From Streptomyces griseosporeus (GTDB taxonomy: Bacteria; Actinomycetota; Actinomycetes; Streptomycetales; Streptomycetaceae), in contig NZ_BNBR01000002.1 in assembly GCF_014656055.1 (NCBI RefSeq), forward strand, positions 871,164 through 935,163: a stretch of DNA of 64,000 bases. Direction: 5' to 3'. How positions within the stretch are numbered: position 1 is the stretch's first letter; each line of letters begins with the position of its first letter. Shown piece after piece: positions 26,083-34,914 of this stretch. The translations under genes and the position numbers were made by a program. The notes beneath the pieces were generated by a model that saw only the letters and a list, made by a program, of their open reading frames with translations, was not told the DNA's origin and searched no databases.

Positions 26083-27309
26083 TCACGTGTCCAGCCAGGC
26101 CCCGAGGTCGTCGGTGTGCTCGCCGAGGCGGGGCGGGCGGCGGGTGTAGCGGGGCGGGGTGCGCGAGAGGCCGATCGGGTTGGCGACCAGGTCCATGGCG
26201 GTGCCGTCCGGGCCGCCGAGGCGGGCCCGGGGGCGCAGGCCGAGGGTGTCGGCCAGGTCGAAGGCCTGGGCGAGGTCGTTCACCGGTCCGCAGGGCACGC
26301 CCAGCGGGGTGAGCCGGTCGAACCACTCCGCCGCGTTCCGTGCCGACAGCGACTCCCCCAGGAGGGCGGCGAGTTCGTCGACGTGGGCGACCCGGTCGGC
26401 GTTGGTCGCGAACCGCGGGTCGGTGGCCAGCCCGGGCGTCCCCAGCCCTTCGCACAGGGCGCGGAACTGCCGGTCGTTGCCGACCGCGACGACCAGCGGC
26501 CGGTCCTTGGCGGGGAACACCTCGTACGGCGCGATGGAGGGGTGCCGGTTGCCGAGGATCCCCGGCACGCTGCCCGCGAGGGTGTAGCCGCCGGCCTGGT
26601 TGACCAGGCTGGACAGCAGACAGGACAGCAGGTTCACCTCCACGTGCTGTCCCTCGCCGGTGGCCTCACGGTGGCGCAGCGCGGCCAGCACACCGACCGC
26701 CGCGTGCAGCCCGGTCAGGACGTCCACCAGCGCCACGCCGGTCTTCACGGGCTGCCCCGGGGCCGGCCCGGTCACGCTCATCAGGCCGCCGACGGCCTGG
26801 ATCAGCAGGTCGTACCCGGGCAGGCCGGCTCCCGCCCCGGCGCCGAAGCCGGTGACCGAGCAGTAGACGAGACCGGGGTTCAGTTCGCGCGCCCGCGCGT
26901 GGTCGAGGCCGTACCGGGCCATGGTGCCGGGCCGGAAGTTCTCGAACAGCACATCGGCCCGGCGGACCAGCTCGGTGGCCCGGCGCAGGTCCCGCTCCTT
27001 ACGCAGGTCGAGCGCGAGGGAGCGCTTGTTGCGGTTGACCGACAGGTAGTAGGTCGCCTCGCCGTGCGCGTACGGCGGTCCCCACGCGCGCGTGTCGTCG
27101 CCCGTGTCCGGATGCTCGACCTTGACCACGTCGGCGCCGAGGTCGGCGAGGAGCATCGTGGCGTAGGGGGCGGCGAGGACCCGCCCGAAGTCGGCGACGA
27201 GCAGCCCGGCGAGGGGACCGCCCACCCCGCCGCCCGTATGCACCCCGTCGCCCGTGTCCGCCGCACCGGTGGTGTCCGTCGTTCCGTTGCCGCCTGCGCT
27301 CTCGGGCAT
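26083..27309 (-). CDS. CaiB/BaiF-family (class III) CoA transferase
   Basis: This 408-residue enzyme of the formyl-CoA transferase fold moves CoA between carboxylic acids. Signatures are LLVADFGRVLAAPYATMLLADLGADVVKVEHP, read across residues 35-67, NRNKRSLALDLR, FENFRPG, GYDLLIQAVGGLMSVTG and the catalytic-Asp region TGVALVDVLTGLHAAVG. A Gly/Thr-rich N-terminal 30 residues are unusual and probably disordered. GAAGGAAGG precedes ATG 27309. Substrate pair unknown. Confidence 0.9.
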   Translation of the reverse strand: MPESAGGNGTTDTTGAADTGDGVHTGGGVGGPLAGLLVADFGRVLAAPYATMLLADLGADVVKVEHPDTGDDTRAWGPPYAHGEATYYLSVNRNKRSLALDLRKERDLRRATELVRRADVLFENFRPGTMARYGLDHARARELNPGLVYCSVTGFGAGAGAGLPGYDLLIQAVGGLMSVTGPAPGQPVKTGVALVDVLTGLHAAVGVLAALRHREATGEGQHVEVNLLSCLLSSLVNQAGGYTLAGSVPGILGNRHPSIAPYEVFPAKDRPLVVAVGNDRQFRALCEGLGTPGLATDPRFATNADRVAHVDELAALLGESLSARNAAEWFDRLTPLGVPCGPVNDLAQAFDLADTLGLRPRARLGGPDGTAMDLVANPIGLSRTPPRYTRRPPRLGEHTDDLGAWLDT

Positions 27310-27480
27310 AGGCCTTCCTTCCCACGTCGGTCCGCCTGCCGTGCGGCCGCCATTGTGCGGACGATCTTCCCGGCGACGCACTGGACGAGATGTCCCGCGC
27401 GCGGGGGTGGGGACACGCCATTCCGTCCAAGAGCGCAAAACGGGTGGCTGCCGCCCGGAACGGTGGGGGATGCTGCCGAC

Positions 27481-28053
27481 GTGATCGAGCGGGATGAGGC
27501 GGTGCGGATCGTCGAGGATCAGCTGGAACGCGACTTCAGGCTCGCCGAGCCGTTCGGGCGGTGGACACCGGTCCGCATGGCGGTGGCAGGGGTGGAACGG
27601 CACGAGCTGGTCTGGATCGTCTACTGGACGTCCGAGGAGTACCTGCGCACCCGAAATCCGGACCTCATGCTGGGGGGCAACGGCCCGTACCTCGTCGACC
27701 GCGTCGACGGGAGCCTGCATCAGATCGGCGTGGTCTCCGCGGTCTGCGGGGACTGGGAGACCGAGTACCGCGTGCGGGTGCGCGGTGAGGCCGTGCGGAC
27801 CGCCGTCGACGATCTGCACGACGAGATCAGTGCCCTCGCCGGTGCCGAGGGCAAGCTCTCCGCGCTGCGCGTTCTGCGCCGGAAGGTCCCCGCCCTCTCC
27901 CCCGCCCAGGCCTCCGCGTACGTGACCGCCCTGCGGGACGGCGACGTCCCGGCGCCGCTGGTGGCGGTCGCCGCGGCCGAGCTGACGCCGGTCGTCGACC
28001 CATTCTCGAAGGTGGACACCCTCCGGGGAGCCGGGCACCGTCCGCCGTCCTGA
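27481..28053 (+). CDS. YrhB/Imm35-like protein
   Basis: The 190-residue protein starts with a domain like YrhB and immunity protein 35 (IERDEAVRIVEDQLERDF, then NPDLMLGGNGPYLVDRVDGSLHQIG). A C-terminal region unlike that family follows: LRVLRRKVPALSPAQASAYVTAL resembles ribosomal-protein L7/L12-type C-terminal segments seen in other Streptomyces proteins. GTG 27481 was chosen; GGTGGGGG lies about 12 nt upstream, which is weak. No toxin gene is adjacent. Role not assigned. Confidence 0.65.
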   Translation: MIERDEAVRIVEDQLERDFRLAEPFGRWTPVRMAVAGVERHELVWIVYWTSEEYLRTRNPDLMLGGNGPYLVDRVDGSLHQIGVVSAVCGDWETEYRVRVRGEAVRTAVDDLHDEISALAGAEGKLSALRVLRRKVPALSPAQASAYVTALRDGDVPAPLVAVAAAELTPVVDPFSKVDTLRGAGHRPPS

Positions 28054-28076
28054 GGTTGGACGGGCGGCGCGCGGCG

Positions 28077-29351
28077 TTACTTGGTGCCGACCGTGCGGAG
28101 TACCGCGAGGACCAGGGTGCGGGCCACGGCGACGACCTCGCGGACGGAGACCTGTTCCCGGGGGCTGTGGGCGAGCCGGACGTCACCGGGTCCGAACTGC
28201 AGCGTGGGGACGCCCTCGGCGGCGTACAGCCGCAGGTCGCTGCCGTACGGCGCCCCGCGCTGCCGCAGCCGCGGCCCGCCCACCGCGTCGGCGTGGGCGG
28301 CGCGGACGGTGTCCGCGAGCGGGTGCCCCGCGGGCAGCCGGCCGCTCGCGAACCGGCCGCCGGGCCACGACACCCGGGCGGGGTGCGCGCGCAGCCAGGG
28401 ATCCTCGGCGCACGCCTCGGCGACACAGCCCTCCAGCGCCGCCTTCGCCTCGGCCGGGTCCTCCCCGAGCCGCACGCCGAGCCGGCCCTCGGCGACCAGC
28501 CGGTCCGGCACGCTGCTGGCCCAGTCGCCGGCGTGCAGGGTGCCGACCGACAGCGCGTAGGGAAGGGCGTACTCCGCCATCAGCGCGTCGGCGCCGGCGT
28601 TGCGCCGCGCCTCCAGCCGGGCCAGCGCCCGGTGCAGGGGCAGGTAGGCGTCGATGGCGCTTACCCCCGCGTCCCGCGTGCTGCCGTGGGTGGCCCGCCC
28701 CGGCACCTCGATACGGAAGGTCAGCGCGCCGGCGTTGGCGGTCACGAGGGTGCCGCCGGTCGGCTCGGTGATGACGCAGGCGTCGCCGGTGTGGCCGCGC
28801 CGCAGCGTGGCGAAGGCGCCGAGCCCGCCGTCCTCCTCCCCCACCACGCAGTGCGCGGCCACCCGGCCGCGCAGCCTCGCCCCGCTGTCCCGGATCGCCG
28901 CCAGCGCCGCGAGGTTGGCGGCCAGCCCGGCCTTCATGTCGCAGGCGCCGCGGCCGTGCACGACGTCGCCCTCCACGCGCGGGGTGAAGGGATCGCCGGC
29001 CCACTGCCGCGGATCACCGGGCGGTACGACGTCCACGTGCCCCTGGAGGATCATCGTGGGCCCGTCGCCCCCGCCGGGCGTGGTGGCCACCAGGCCCCAG
29101 GCCTCGTCCCGGGGCGCCTCGGTGCCCGGGAAGTCCGGGTCGGCGCGGAGCGCGGCCAGGTCCACCGGCCACAGGTCGACGTCGAGGCCGAGCCGGTCGA
29201 GTCGCCGCGCGAGATGGTGCTGCGCCTCGGACTCGGCGCTGCTCCCGGTGACACTCGGTATCGCGATCAGCTCCCGCAGCGTCCGGGCGACGTCCGCCTC
29301 GTCGATCGCCGCCAGCGCGGCGGACTCCTGAGGGCTGAGCGCTGCCGGCAT
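28077..29351 (-). CDS. M20-family metallopeptidase (ArgE/DapE/CPG2-like)
   Basis: This 424-residue zinc-dependent amidohydrolase shows the metal ligands GHVDVVPPGDPRQW (His, Asp catalytic), GRGACDMKAGLAAN (bridging Asp), GEEDGGLGAF (catalytic Glu and ligand Glu) and ITEPTGG. The dimerisation insert begins RATHGSTRDAG. The family hydrolyses N-acyl amino acids or small peptides. ATG 29351 is preferred over earlier in-frame starts because homology begins there. Substrate unassigned. Confidence 0.9.
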   Translation of the reverse strand: MPAALSPQESAALAAIDEADVARTLRELIAIPSVTGSSAESEAQHHLARRLDRLGLDVDLWPVDLAALRADPDFPGTEAPRDEAWGLVATTPGGGDGPTMILQGHVDVVPPGDPRQWAGDPFTPRVEGDVVHGRGACDMKAGLAANLAALAAIRDSGARLRGRVAAHCVVGEEDGGLGAFATLRRGHTGDACVITEPTGGTLVTANAGALTFRIEVPGRATHGSTRDAGVSAIDAYLPLHRALARLEARRNAGADALMAEYALPYALSVGTLHAGDWASSVPDRLVAEGRLGVRLGEDPAEAKAALEGCVAEACAEDPWLRAHPARVSWPGGRFASGRLPAGHPLADTVRAAHADAVGGPRLRQRGAPYGSDLRLYAAEGVPTLQFGPGDVRLAHSPREQVSVREVVAVARTLVLAVLRTVGTK

Positions 29352-29546
29352 ACGGGCACCCCTGTCGTGTCGCGGTACGGCGGATCGGACGGAGCCCGGA
29401 TGGTACGACCGCCCCAGCCGGCCGGGCAATCACCGGTACGGGCCATCCGACCGACCACCGGCCCCGGCCGGCCCCGGCCCCGCCCCGCGACGCCGGCGCG
29501 CGCGAAGGCCGGCGACGCCCCGGACGCGCGTGCCGGGCGTCACCTC

Positions 29547-29582
29547 TTGCCCACCGCCCCCGCCCGCCCTAGCCTGACTTTG
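29547..29582 (+). promoter_or_regulatory. Leaderless promoter of the MFS gene
   Basis: TTGCCC (29547-29552), 17-nt spacer, TAGCCT (29570-29575), then 6 nt to GTG 29582. No Shine-Dalgarno is present, so transcription probably starts at the start codon. Confidence 0.6.
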
Positions 29583-30802
29583 TGCCGCAAATAAACAAAA
29601 CCCGACTGCACAGCGTCGTGCCGGGCCACGGTCACGAGCTCACCCGACTCCGTATCGCTCTCACCGCCTTCTTCGCCCTCGACGGCTTCGTCTTCTCTGG
29701 CTGGGTCGTCCGCATCCCCGCCATCAAGGAGCAGACCGGCGCCTCCGCCAGCGCCCTCGGTCTCGCGCTGCTCGGCGTCTCGGCCGGCGCGGTCGTCACC
29801 ATGACCCTGACCGGACGCCTGTGCCGCCGCTACGGCAGCCACCAGGTCACCGTCGTCTGCGCCGTCCTGCTCTCCCTCAGCGTCGCGCTGCCCCCGCTGA
29901 CCCACTCGGCCGCCGCGCTCGGCGCGGTCCTGCTGCTGTTCGGCGCGGCCTACGGCAGCATCAACGTGGCCTTCAACAGCGCCGCCGTCGCCCTCGTCGC
30001 CGCCCTGCGCCGCCCCGTCATGCCCAGCTTCCACGCCGCCTTCAGCCTCGGCGGCATGGCCGGTGCCGGGCTCGGCGGACTGGTGGCGGGATCGCTCACC
30101 CCCACAGCCCATCTCCTCATCCTCACAGTGCTCGGCCTGCTCGTGACCCTCGCAGCCGGCCCGGTCCTGCTGCGTCACCGCCCTCCGGCGGCACCGGCCG
30201 ACGACCCCGCGCCCGACGCACCGGACACGGCACCGGGCACGCGCCGCGTCGACAGCCGCACCCGCGGCCTCGTCGTCACCTTCGGCCTGATCGCCCTCGG
30301 CACCGCCTACGGCGAGGGAGCACTCGCCGACTGGAGCGCCCTGCACCTGGAGCAGGACCTCGGCGCGGCACCGGGCGTCGCGGCGGCCGGATACACCTGC
30401 TTCGCGCTCGCGATGGCCGTCGGCAGGCTGTCCGGCACGCGCCTGCTGGAGCGGCTGGGACGCACCCGCACGCTGGTGTGGGGCGGCACGATCGCCGCCG
30501 CCGGGATGCTCGTCGCGAGCCTCGTGCCGTCGGTGTGGGCGGCGCTGCTCGGCTTCGTGATCACCGGCCTGGGACTGGCCAACCTGTTCCCCGTCGCAGT
30601 CGAACGCGCCGGCAGCCTGGCGGGTCCGGGCGGTGTCGCGCTCGCCTCCACCCTCGGCTACGGCGGCATGCTCCTCGGCCCGCCCGCCATCGGGTTCATG
30701 GCCGACTGGTTCTCCCTGCCGGTCGCCCTCACCAGCGTGGCGGTCCTGGCCGCGACGGCCGCCGCCATCGCCCTCACCACCCGCCGCGCGGCCGGAGGCT
30801 GA
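29582..30802 (+). CDS. MFS transporter (YbjJ/fucose-permease-like)
   Basis: This 406-residue protein has 12 predicted membrane segments. The N-terminus LRIALTAFFALDGFVFSGWV and VRIPAIKEQTGASASALGLAL match the YbjJ-like branch of the MFS rather than the DHA2 exporters elsewhere in the window. A short cytoplasmic loop (about residues 200-225) is Pro/Asp-rich. It is transcribed alone. Substrate unknown. Confidence 0.87.
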   Translation: MPQINKTRLHSVVPGHGHELTRLRIALTAFFALDGFVFSGWVVRIPAIKEQTGASASALGLALLGVSAGAVVTMTLTGRLCRRYGSHQVTVVCAVLLSLSVALPPLTHSAAALGAVLLLFGAAYGSINVAFNSAAVALVAALRRPVMPSFHAAFSLGGMAGAGLGGLVAGSLTPTAHLLILTVLGLLVTLAAGPVLLRHRPPAAPADDPAPDAPDTAPGTRRVDSRTRGLVVTFGLIALGTAYGEGALADWSALHLEQDLGAAPGVAAAGYTCFALAMAVGRLSGTRLLERLGRTRTLVWGGTIAAAGMLVASLVPSVWAALLGFVITGLGLANLFPVAVERAGSLAGPGGVALASTLGYGGMLLGPPAIGFMADWFSLPVALTSVAVLAATAAAIALTTRRAAGG

Positions 30803-30839
30803 GGCGGGCGCCCGGCGGGACGCCGTACCCGACCGTGTC

Positions 30840-31040
30840 TCAGCCCAGGGTGTCCAGGTCCAGCAACTGCCGTTCCAGGGCGCGTTCCACCGCCGAGAGC
30901 GGGATGTCCGGGCGGACGCGTTCCAGCGGTTCCGGCAGGGGCGGCTCGGAGGGCACCCAGATCCACATCTGCCCGTAGGCGACCAGGGAGCGGTACGCCT
31001 CCTCCACGACTCGGGTCAGGATCACCCAGGGCTGCGTCAC
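30840..31040 (-). CDS. Small conserved protein of about 66 residues (possibly DUF6059)
   Basis: GTG 31040 has GAGG 5 nt upstream and opens a 66-residue reading frame, with WVILTRVVEEAYRSLVAYGQ and a Pro/Glu-rich tail with LERVRPDIPLSAVERALERQ. The N-terminal pattern resembles short Streptomyces proteins grouped as DUF6059, a match made from memory. It is convergent with the MFS gene and lies 94 bp downstream of the TetR gene on the same strand. Function unknown. Confidence 0.6.
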   Translation of the reverse strand: MTQPWVILTRVVEEAYRSLVAYGQMWIWVPSEPPLPEPLERVRPDIPLSAVERALERQLLDLDTLG

Positions 31041-31134
31041 GGGGGCCTCCTCACGGCCGGTGCGGGATGCCCCGATGCTGCCGCGCCATGCTAAAGAGTG
31101 GCTGAAAGACAGCGGCCGGTCCGCTCCCGGCCCG

Positions 31135-31809
31135 TCACCTGGGACCCGGGGCCCCCTCGGTCCCGGCACTCCCGGCACTCCCGGCGCTCCCGGTACTCCC
31201 GGCGATGCCGGCGAGCAGGGTGCGGGCCAGCCGCGCGGCGAAGTCGTCGACCTCCGGCCGGGTCGCGTCCGGCGTCGCGTCATAGGCGAACGCCCGCTGC
31301 GCGCAGGCCCCCAGCAGCAGCGAGGCCGCCGCGTACGGGTCGGCGTCCCGGGCGACCCGCCCCAGGTCCTGCTCCGCCCGCAGATACGCCGCCAGGTCCT
31401 CGATGGGCCGGTGCGGCCCGTACCCCATCTCCCGCATCGCGTCGTCGTGGCGCCGCTTGAGCTGGGTCTCGGCGTACAGGGATGCGGCGATCGGGAAGCT
31501 CTGCTCGTAGAAGAGGGCGGCCTGGCGGGCGATCTCGGTGAGGTTCTCCTGGAGGGTGCCCTGCCCGGGCTCGGCGGCGAGGCTGCGCAGCAGCGGAGTG
31601 AGGCGGGGCAGCCGCTCCGCGAGTACGCGGATGAACAGCTCTTCTTTGCCGGTGAAGTGCTTGTAGAGCGCCGCCTCGGAACAGCCGGCCGCCCGGGCGA
31701 TCTCCTTGGTCGTGGCACGGGCCAGTCCCACGGTGAGCATCAGCTCGTGGGCGGCGTCGAGGATGCGGACTCTGGCCGGTGGCTGCTGCATGGTCACCAA
31801 GCATTCCAT
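31135..31809 (-). CDS. TetR-family regulator of the divergent NmrA-like gene
   Basis: About 224 residues from ATG 31809, or 218 from ATG 31791; neither start has a strong ribosome site. The helix-turn-helix reads RATTKEIARAAGCSEAALYKHF, followed by TGKEELF. The C-terminus ends in a low-complexity Gly/Ser/Ala run (AGSTGSAGSAGSAGTEG) encoded by a short tandem repeat. Two matched operator copies lie between it and the oxidoreductase gene at 31924, so it is very likely the repressor of that gene. Confidence 0.87.
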   Translation of the reverse strand: MECLVTMQQPPARVRILDAAHELMLTVGLARATTKEIARAAGCSEAALYKHFTGKEELFIRVLAERLPRLTPLLRSLAAEPGQGTLQENLTEIARQAALFYEQSFPIAASLYAETQLKRRHDDAMREMGYGPHRPIEDLAAYLRAEQDLGRVARDADPYAAASLLLGACAQRAFAYDATPDATRPEVDDFAARLARTLLAGIAGSTGSAGSAGSAGTEGAPGPR

Positions 31810-31833
31810 GACGGGGGCCGACCGGGCTTGACG

Positions 31834-31889
31834 GGTGGGTGAGTGTTTACTCACCCTGGAGGCAGGTGGTGAGTAAACACTCACCCACC
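31834..31889. promoter_or_regulatory. Duplicated TetR operator
   Basis: Two 22-bp sites (31834-31855 and 31868-31889) are exact reverse complements of each other. Each carries the dyad GGTGAGT-GTTT-ACTCACC or its complement, with a 12-bp gap. They fill the divergent TetR/NmrA-like intergenic region. The second copy ends 34 bp before ATG 31924. Confidence 0.78.
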
Positions 31890-31923
31890 ATCCACGACTT
31901 CACCGCGACCACCTGGAGGGACC

Positions 31924-32556
31924 ATGAAACTCACCGTCTTCGGCGCCACGGGAGGCATCGGCCAGGAGATCGTCCGCCAGGCGCTGGACGCGGGACACCA
32001 CGTGACCGCGGTCGTCCGGAACCCGGCCGGGCTGGCCGTGCGCGGCGACACCCTGGAGGTGGTCCGCGCCGCCCTCGACGACCCGGAGGCCGTCCGCCCC
32101 GCGGTGGCCGACCGCGATGCGGTCCTGTCCGGCCTCGGCGCGCGCTCCCGCAAGGACGCGGGCGTGGCGACCCGGCTCACCCGGACCGTGCTGCGCGCGA
32201 TGGAGGCGGAGGGCACCCGGCGACTGGTCGTGGTGAGCGCTGCCCCGGTCGGCCCCGCGCCGGAGGACGACGGCCCCCTCGACCGGGCCGTACGCGGGAT
32301 CGTCTCGGCTGTCCTGAAGGACGTCTACGCCGACCTGCGCGCGATGGAGGCCGAGGTGGCCGCCAGCGCCACGGACTGGACGGTCGTCCGCCCGCCGCGT
32401 CTGCAGAACAGGCCCCTCACCGGCCGGTACCGGACGGTCGTCGGCGGCTTCCCGCCCAGGGGCCGCTTCATCGCCCGCGCGGACGTGGCCCACGCGATGC
32501 TCGCCCTGACCACCGACCCGGGCGCGGTGAAGCAGGGGGTGGGAGTGGCCGACTGA
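31924..32556 (+). CDS. NmrA-like NAD(P)-binding oxidoreductase/epimerase
   Basis: This 210-residue atypical SDR has the N-terminal nucleotide motif KLTVFGATGGIGQEIVRQAL, VTAVVRNP, VVSAAPVG and a truncated substrate domain. Proteins of this type bind NAD(P)H and act as quinone or redox-sensing oxidoreductases. GGAGGG is 3-4 nt before ATG 31924. Divergent from, and presumably repressed by, the TetR gene. Confidence 0.87.
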   Translation: MKLTVFGATGGIGQEIVRQALDAGHHVTAVVRNPAGLAVRGDTLEVVRAALDDPEAVRPAVADRDAVLSGLGARSRKDAGVATRLTRTVLRAMEAEGTRRLVVVSAAPVGPAPEDDGPLDRAVRGIVSAVLKDVYADLRAMEAEVAASATDWTVVRPPRLQNRPLTGRYRTVVGGFPPRGRFIARADVAHAMLALTTDPGAVKQGVGVAD

Positions 32557-32783
32557 GCCCGTCCGAATACGCGTCGGTGCAGGCGCGAGACGACACGAGC
32601 AGAGCCGGCCGGCGGGGCCGGTGCACACCCGCCGGTACGATCACCGCACCGGCGACGTCCGGACCCGCGCGGCACCACCGCAGCGCACCCTCGCGGCCCG
32701 CGACGCCCCGCCGGACACCCGGCTCCCCTTGGGTGCCCCGCTGTTCCTCAACGACCCCGACCCGGCCCGCCCCGGAGGCGCCC

Positions 32784-33590
32784 GTGCCGCACGACGTTCC
32801 CCTCGACACCCCTCTCGACGCCCCCGACCCGCACGCCCTCCTCGGCCAAGTCGCCCTGGCGGCCGAGCGGTTCGTCGCCACGGTCGCCGCACTCGAAGAC
32901 GACGAGCTGCGGGCGCCTTCCGCGCTGGACGGGTGGACCCGGGGCCATGTGGTGGCGCACGTCGCCCGGAGCGCCGACGCGTACGTCGGGCTGCTGCTGA
33001 CGGCCCGCGACGGTGTCGCGCCCGGCCCGAGGCTGAGCGCCGCCGAGCTGGCCCGTGCGGTCGAGGCCGACGCGGGGCGGGGCCGGGACGGCCTGGCCGG
33101 CCAGGTGCGGTCGAGCCTCGACCGGTTCGTCCGCGAGGCCCGCGCCCTGCCCGTCGAGGCCTGGCAGCGCATGGTCTGCGCCCTGGCGGGCTGGCGGCAC
33201 CCGGCCTGGTTCACCCTGCACCGCTGCCGGCGCGAGCTGGAGACCCACCACGTGGACCTCCGACTCGCCTACGGCACGCACGACTGGCCCGCGGCGTATG
33301 TCTCCTGGGCGCTGGAGGAGACCGTCGCCACCCTGCGCGCACAGGACTTCCCCGTCACGTCGGTGCACGCGACCGACCTCGGCCGGACCTGGCGCGTCGG
33401 ATCCGGCGGCCCCTCGGTCGCCGCACCCGGGCACGCCCTCCTCGGCTGGCTCGCCGGCCGCCTGCCCGCCCCGGCGCCGGAAGACGAGGCCGCGCGGACG
33501 GACCTGGCCCGCGCGCCGGGCGACCTCCCCCTTCCTCACCCACCGGTGTGGCCGCGGCCGCCGTATCCGGGCTGGGGCCGCTGCGAGTGA
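32784..33590 (+). CDS. Mycothiol-dependent maleylpyruvate isomerase-family (DinB fold) protein
   Basis: This 268-residue protein opens with the MDMPI N-terminal domain: LDGWTRGHVVAHVARSADAY carries the metal-binding His, and ELETHHVDLRLAYG supplies further His ligands. A C-terminal MDMPI_C-like region follows. GTG 32784 has GGAGG exactly 5 nt upstream, fixing the start. The 227-bp gap before it holds no other supportable gene. The family uses mycothiol; the specific reaction is not known. Confidence 0.87.
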   Translation: MPHDVPLDTPLDAPDPHALLGQVALAAERFVATVAALEDDELRAPSALDGWTRGHVVAHVARSADAYVGLLLTARDGVAPGPRLSAAELARAVEADAGRGRDGLAGQVRSSLDRFVREARALPVEAWQRMVCALAGWRHPAWFTLHRCRRELETHHVDLRLAYGTHDWPAAYVSWALEETVATLRAQDFPVTSVHATDLGRTWRVGSGGPSVAAPGHALLGWLAGRLPAPAPEDEAARTDLARAPGDLPLPHPPVWPRPPYPGWGRCE

Positions 33591-33656
33591 GCCGGTACGC
33601 CGGGCCACCAGGAATTCCCTTGCGTTCGAACCCACTCGATGCTGCACACTCCCCCC

Positions 33657-34400
33657 ATGGAGACAGCCGAGTTCCTTGAGGCCCTGGACCGGGAAGGCCG
33701 GGCGCTGGCCGCGGCCGCCGAGGCGGCGGGCACCGACGCGAAGGTGCCCACCTGCCCGGAGTGGCAGGTGCGCGACCTGCTGCGGCACACCGGCGCGGTG
33801 CACCGCTGGGCCACCGCGTTCGTGGCCGAGCAGCTCACCTCGCCCCGGCCCCTCGGCGAGGAGCCGGACCTCGACGGAGCCGAGCTGCTGGCCTGGTACC
33901 GGGAGAGCCATCGCCGCCTGGTGGACACCCTGGCCGCGGCCTCACCCGAGACGGCCGCCTGGACGTTCCACCCGGCACCCCTGCCGTCACCGTCGCCGCT
34001 GGCCTTCTGGACACGGCGCCAGGCGCACGAGACGGCCGTCCACCGCTACGACGCGGAGACCGCCCGCGGCGGCAGCCCCTCCCCCGTCGGCACGGAGTTC
34101 GCCGTCGACGGCATCGACGAGCTGCTGCGCGGCTTCCACGCCCGCCCCAAGAGCCGGGTGCGGACGCCCGAGCCGCGGCTGCTGCGGGTGCGGGCGACGG
34201 ACGCGGACGCGGTGTGGACCGTACGGCTGTCGGCGGAGCCGCCCGTCACCACGCGCGAGGACACCGGCGCCGCCGACGCCGAACTGGCCGGACCGGCGGA
34301 CGAGTTGTATCTGGCGCTGTGGAACAGGGTCCCGGTGCCGCGGGTGACCGGGGACGCCGCGCTCGCCGCACTGTGGCGGGAGACGTCGGCCATCGGCTGA
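33657..34400 (+). CDS. Maleylpyruvate isomerase-family (TIGR03083-type) protein
   Basis: The 247-residue protein has the DinB-like N-terminal domain (CPEWQVRDLLRHTGAVHRWA, with metal-binding His; FWTRRQAHETAVHRYDAE, with HExxxHxxD). An MDMPI C-terminal domain follows (DGIDELLRGF, DAVWTVRLS, ADELYLALWNR). ATG 33657 is preferred over ATG 33639 because CACACT ends 6 nt before it, suggesting a leaderless start; this is a weak inference. It is the second such enzyme in tandem but too divergent from its neighbour to be a recent duplicate. Confidence 0.88.
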   Translation: METAEFLEALDREGRALAAAAEAAGTDAKVPTCPEWQVRDLLRHTGAVHRWATAFVAEQLTSPRPLGEEPDLDGAELLAWYRESHRRLVDTLAAASPETAAWTFHPAPLPSPSPLAFWTRRQAHETAVHRYDAETARGGSPSPVGTEFAVDGIDELLRGFHARPKSRVRTPEPRLLRVRATDADAVWTVRLSAEPPVTTREDTGAADAELAGPADELYLALWNRVPVPRVTGDAALAALWRETSAIG

Positions 34401-34436
34401 CGCCGCAGCGCCTGACGCCGGGAGACGCGGGCGGAC

Positions 34437-34829
34437 TCAGTCCGCCAGCATCCGCGTCAGCACCGCGCGCTGCACCGGGCGCAGCTCGTCGTGCAGCGCG
34501 CGCCCTTTCGCGGTGAGGGCGACGCGTACGCCCCGCCGGTCCTCCGGGCACATGCCCCGATCGACCAGGCCGTCCTTCTCCAGCCGGGCGATGAGACGGG
34601 ACAGGGCGCTCTGGCTGAGATGGACGCGCTCGGCGATCTCCTGGACGCGGTAGGAGACGCAGGAGCCGTCGGGAGCGCTCTCGGAGAGCACGTCGAGCAC
34701 CTCGAAGTCGCTGGCGCACAGACCGTGCCCGCCGAGGGCGCGGTCGAGTTCGCACTGGGTGCGGGCGTGCAGCGCAAGGATGTCCCGCCACTGGTCCACG
34801 AGCGCCTGCTCGGCCTTCTTCGCCGCCAT
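34437..34829 (-). CDS. MarR-family regulator of the divergent MFS exporter
   Basis: This 130-residue MarR protein contains RVQEIAERVHLSQSALSRLI (recognition helix) and GLVDRGMCPEDRRGVRVALT (wing with DxR). ATG 34829 begins 86 bp from the exporter start. The spacer is AT-rich with TGCAT dyads overlapping the exporter promoter, so exporter repression is likely. Confidence 0.9.
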   Translation of the reverse strand: MAAKKAEQALVDQWRDILALHARTQCELDRALGGHGLCASDFEVLDVLSESAPDGSCVSYRVQEIAERVHLSQSALSRLIARLEKDGLVDRGMCPEDRRGVRVALTAKGRALHDELRPVQRAVLTRMLAD

Positions 34830-34879
34830 GGCCGCACCGTAGCAGAGCCAGGAAATTATTGCACCCGAATTAAATGCGC

Positions 34880-34907
34880 TTGCATCTGATGCATGTGCAT
34901 GTAGTCT
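34880..34907 (+). promoter_or_regulatory. Exporter promoter with overlapping MarR operator
   Basis: TTGCAT (34880-34885), 16-nt spacer, TAGTCT (34902-34907), then 7 nt to ATG 34915. The dyad TGCAT-CTG-ATGCA (34881-34893) covers the -35, and a further TGCAT-like half-site (GTGCAT) follows at 34895-34900. The layout predicts steric repression of a leaderless transcript. Confidence 0.68.
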
Positions 34908-34914
34908 CTGGGGC

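Noticed and set aside
24055..27480. Very long plus-strand open frame across the sigma-factor, VOC and CoA-transferase genes
   Set aside because: Low-complexity antisense translation; only its last part from GTG 27481 has domain character and was kept as a gene.
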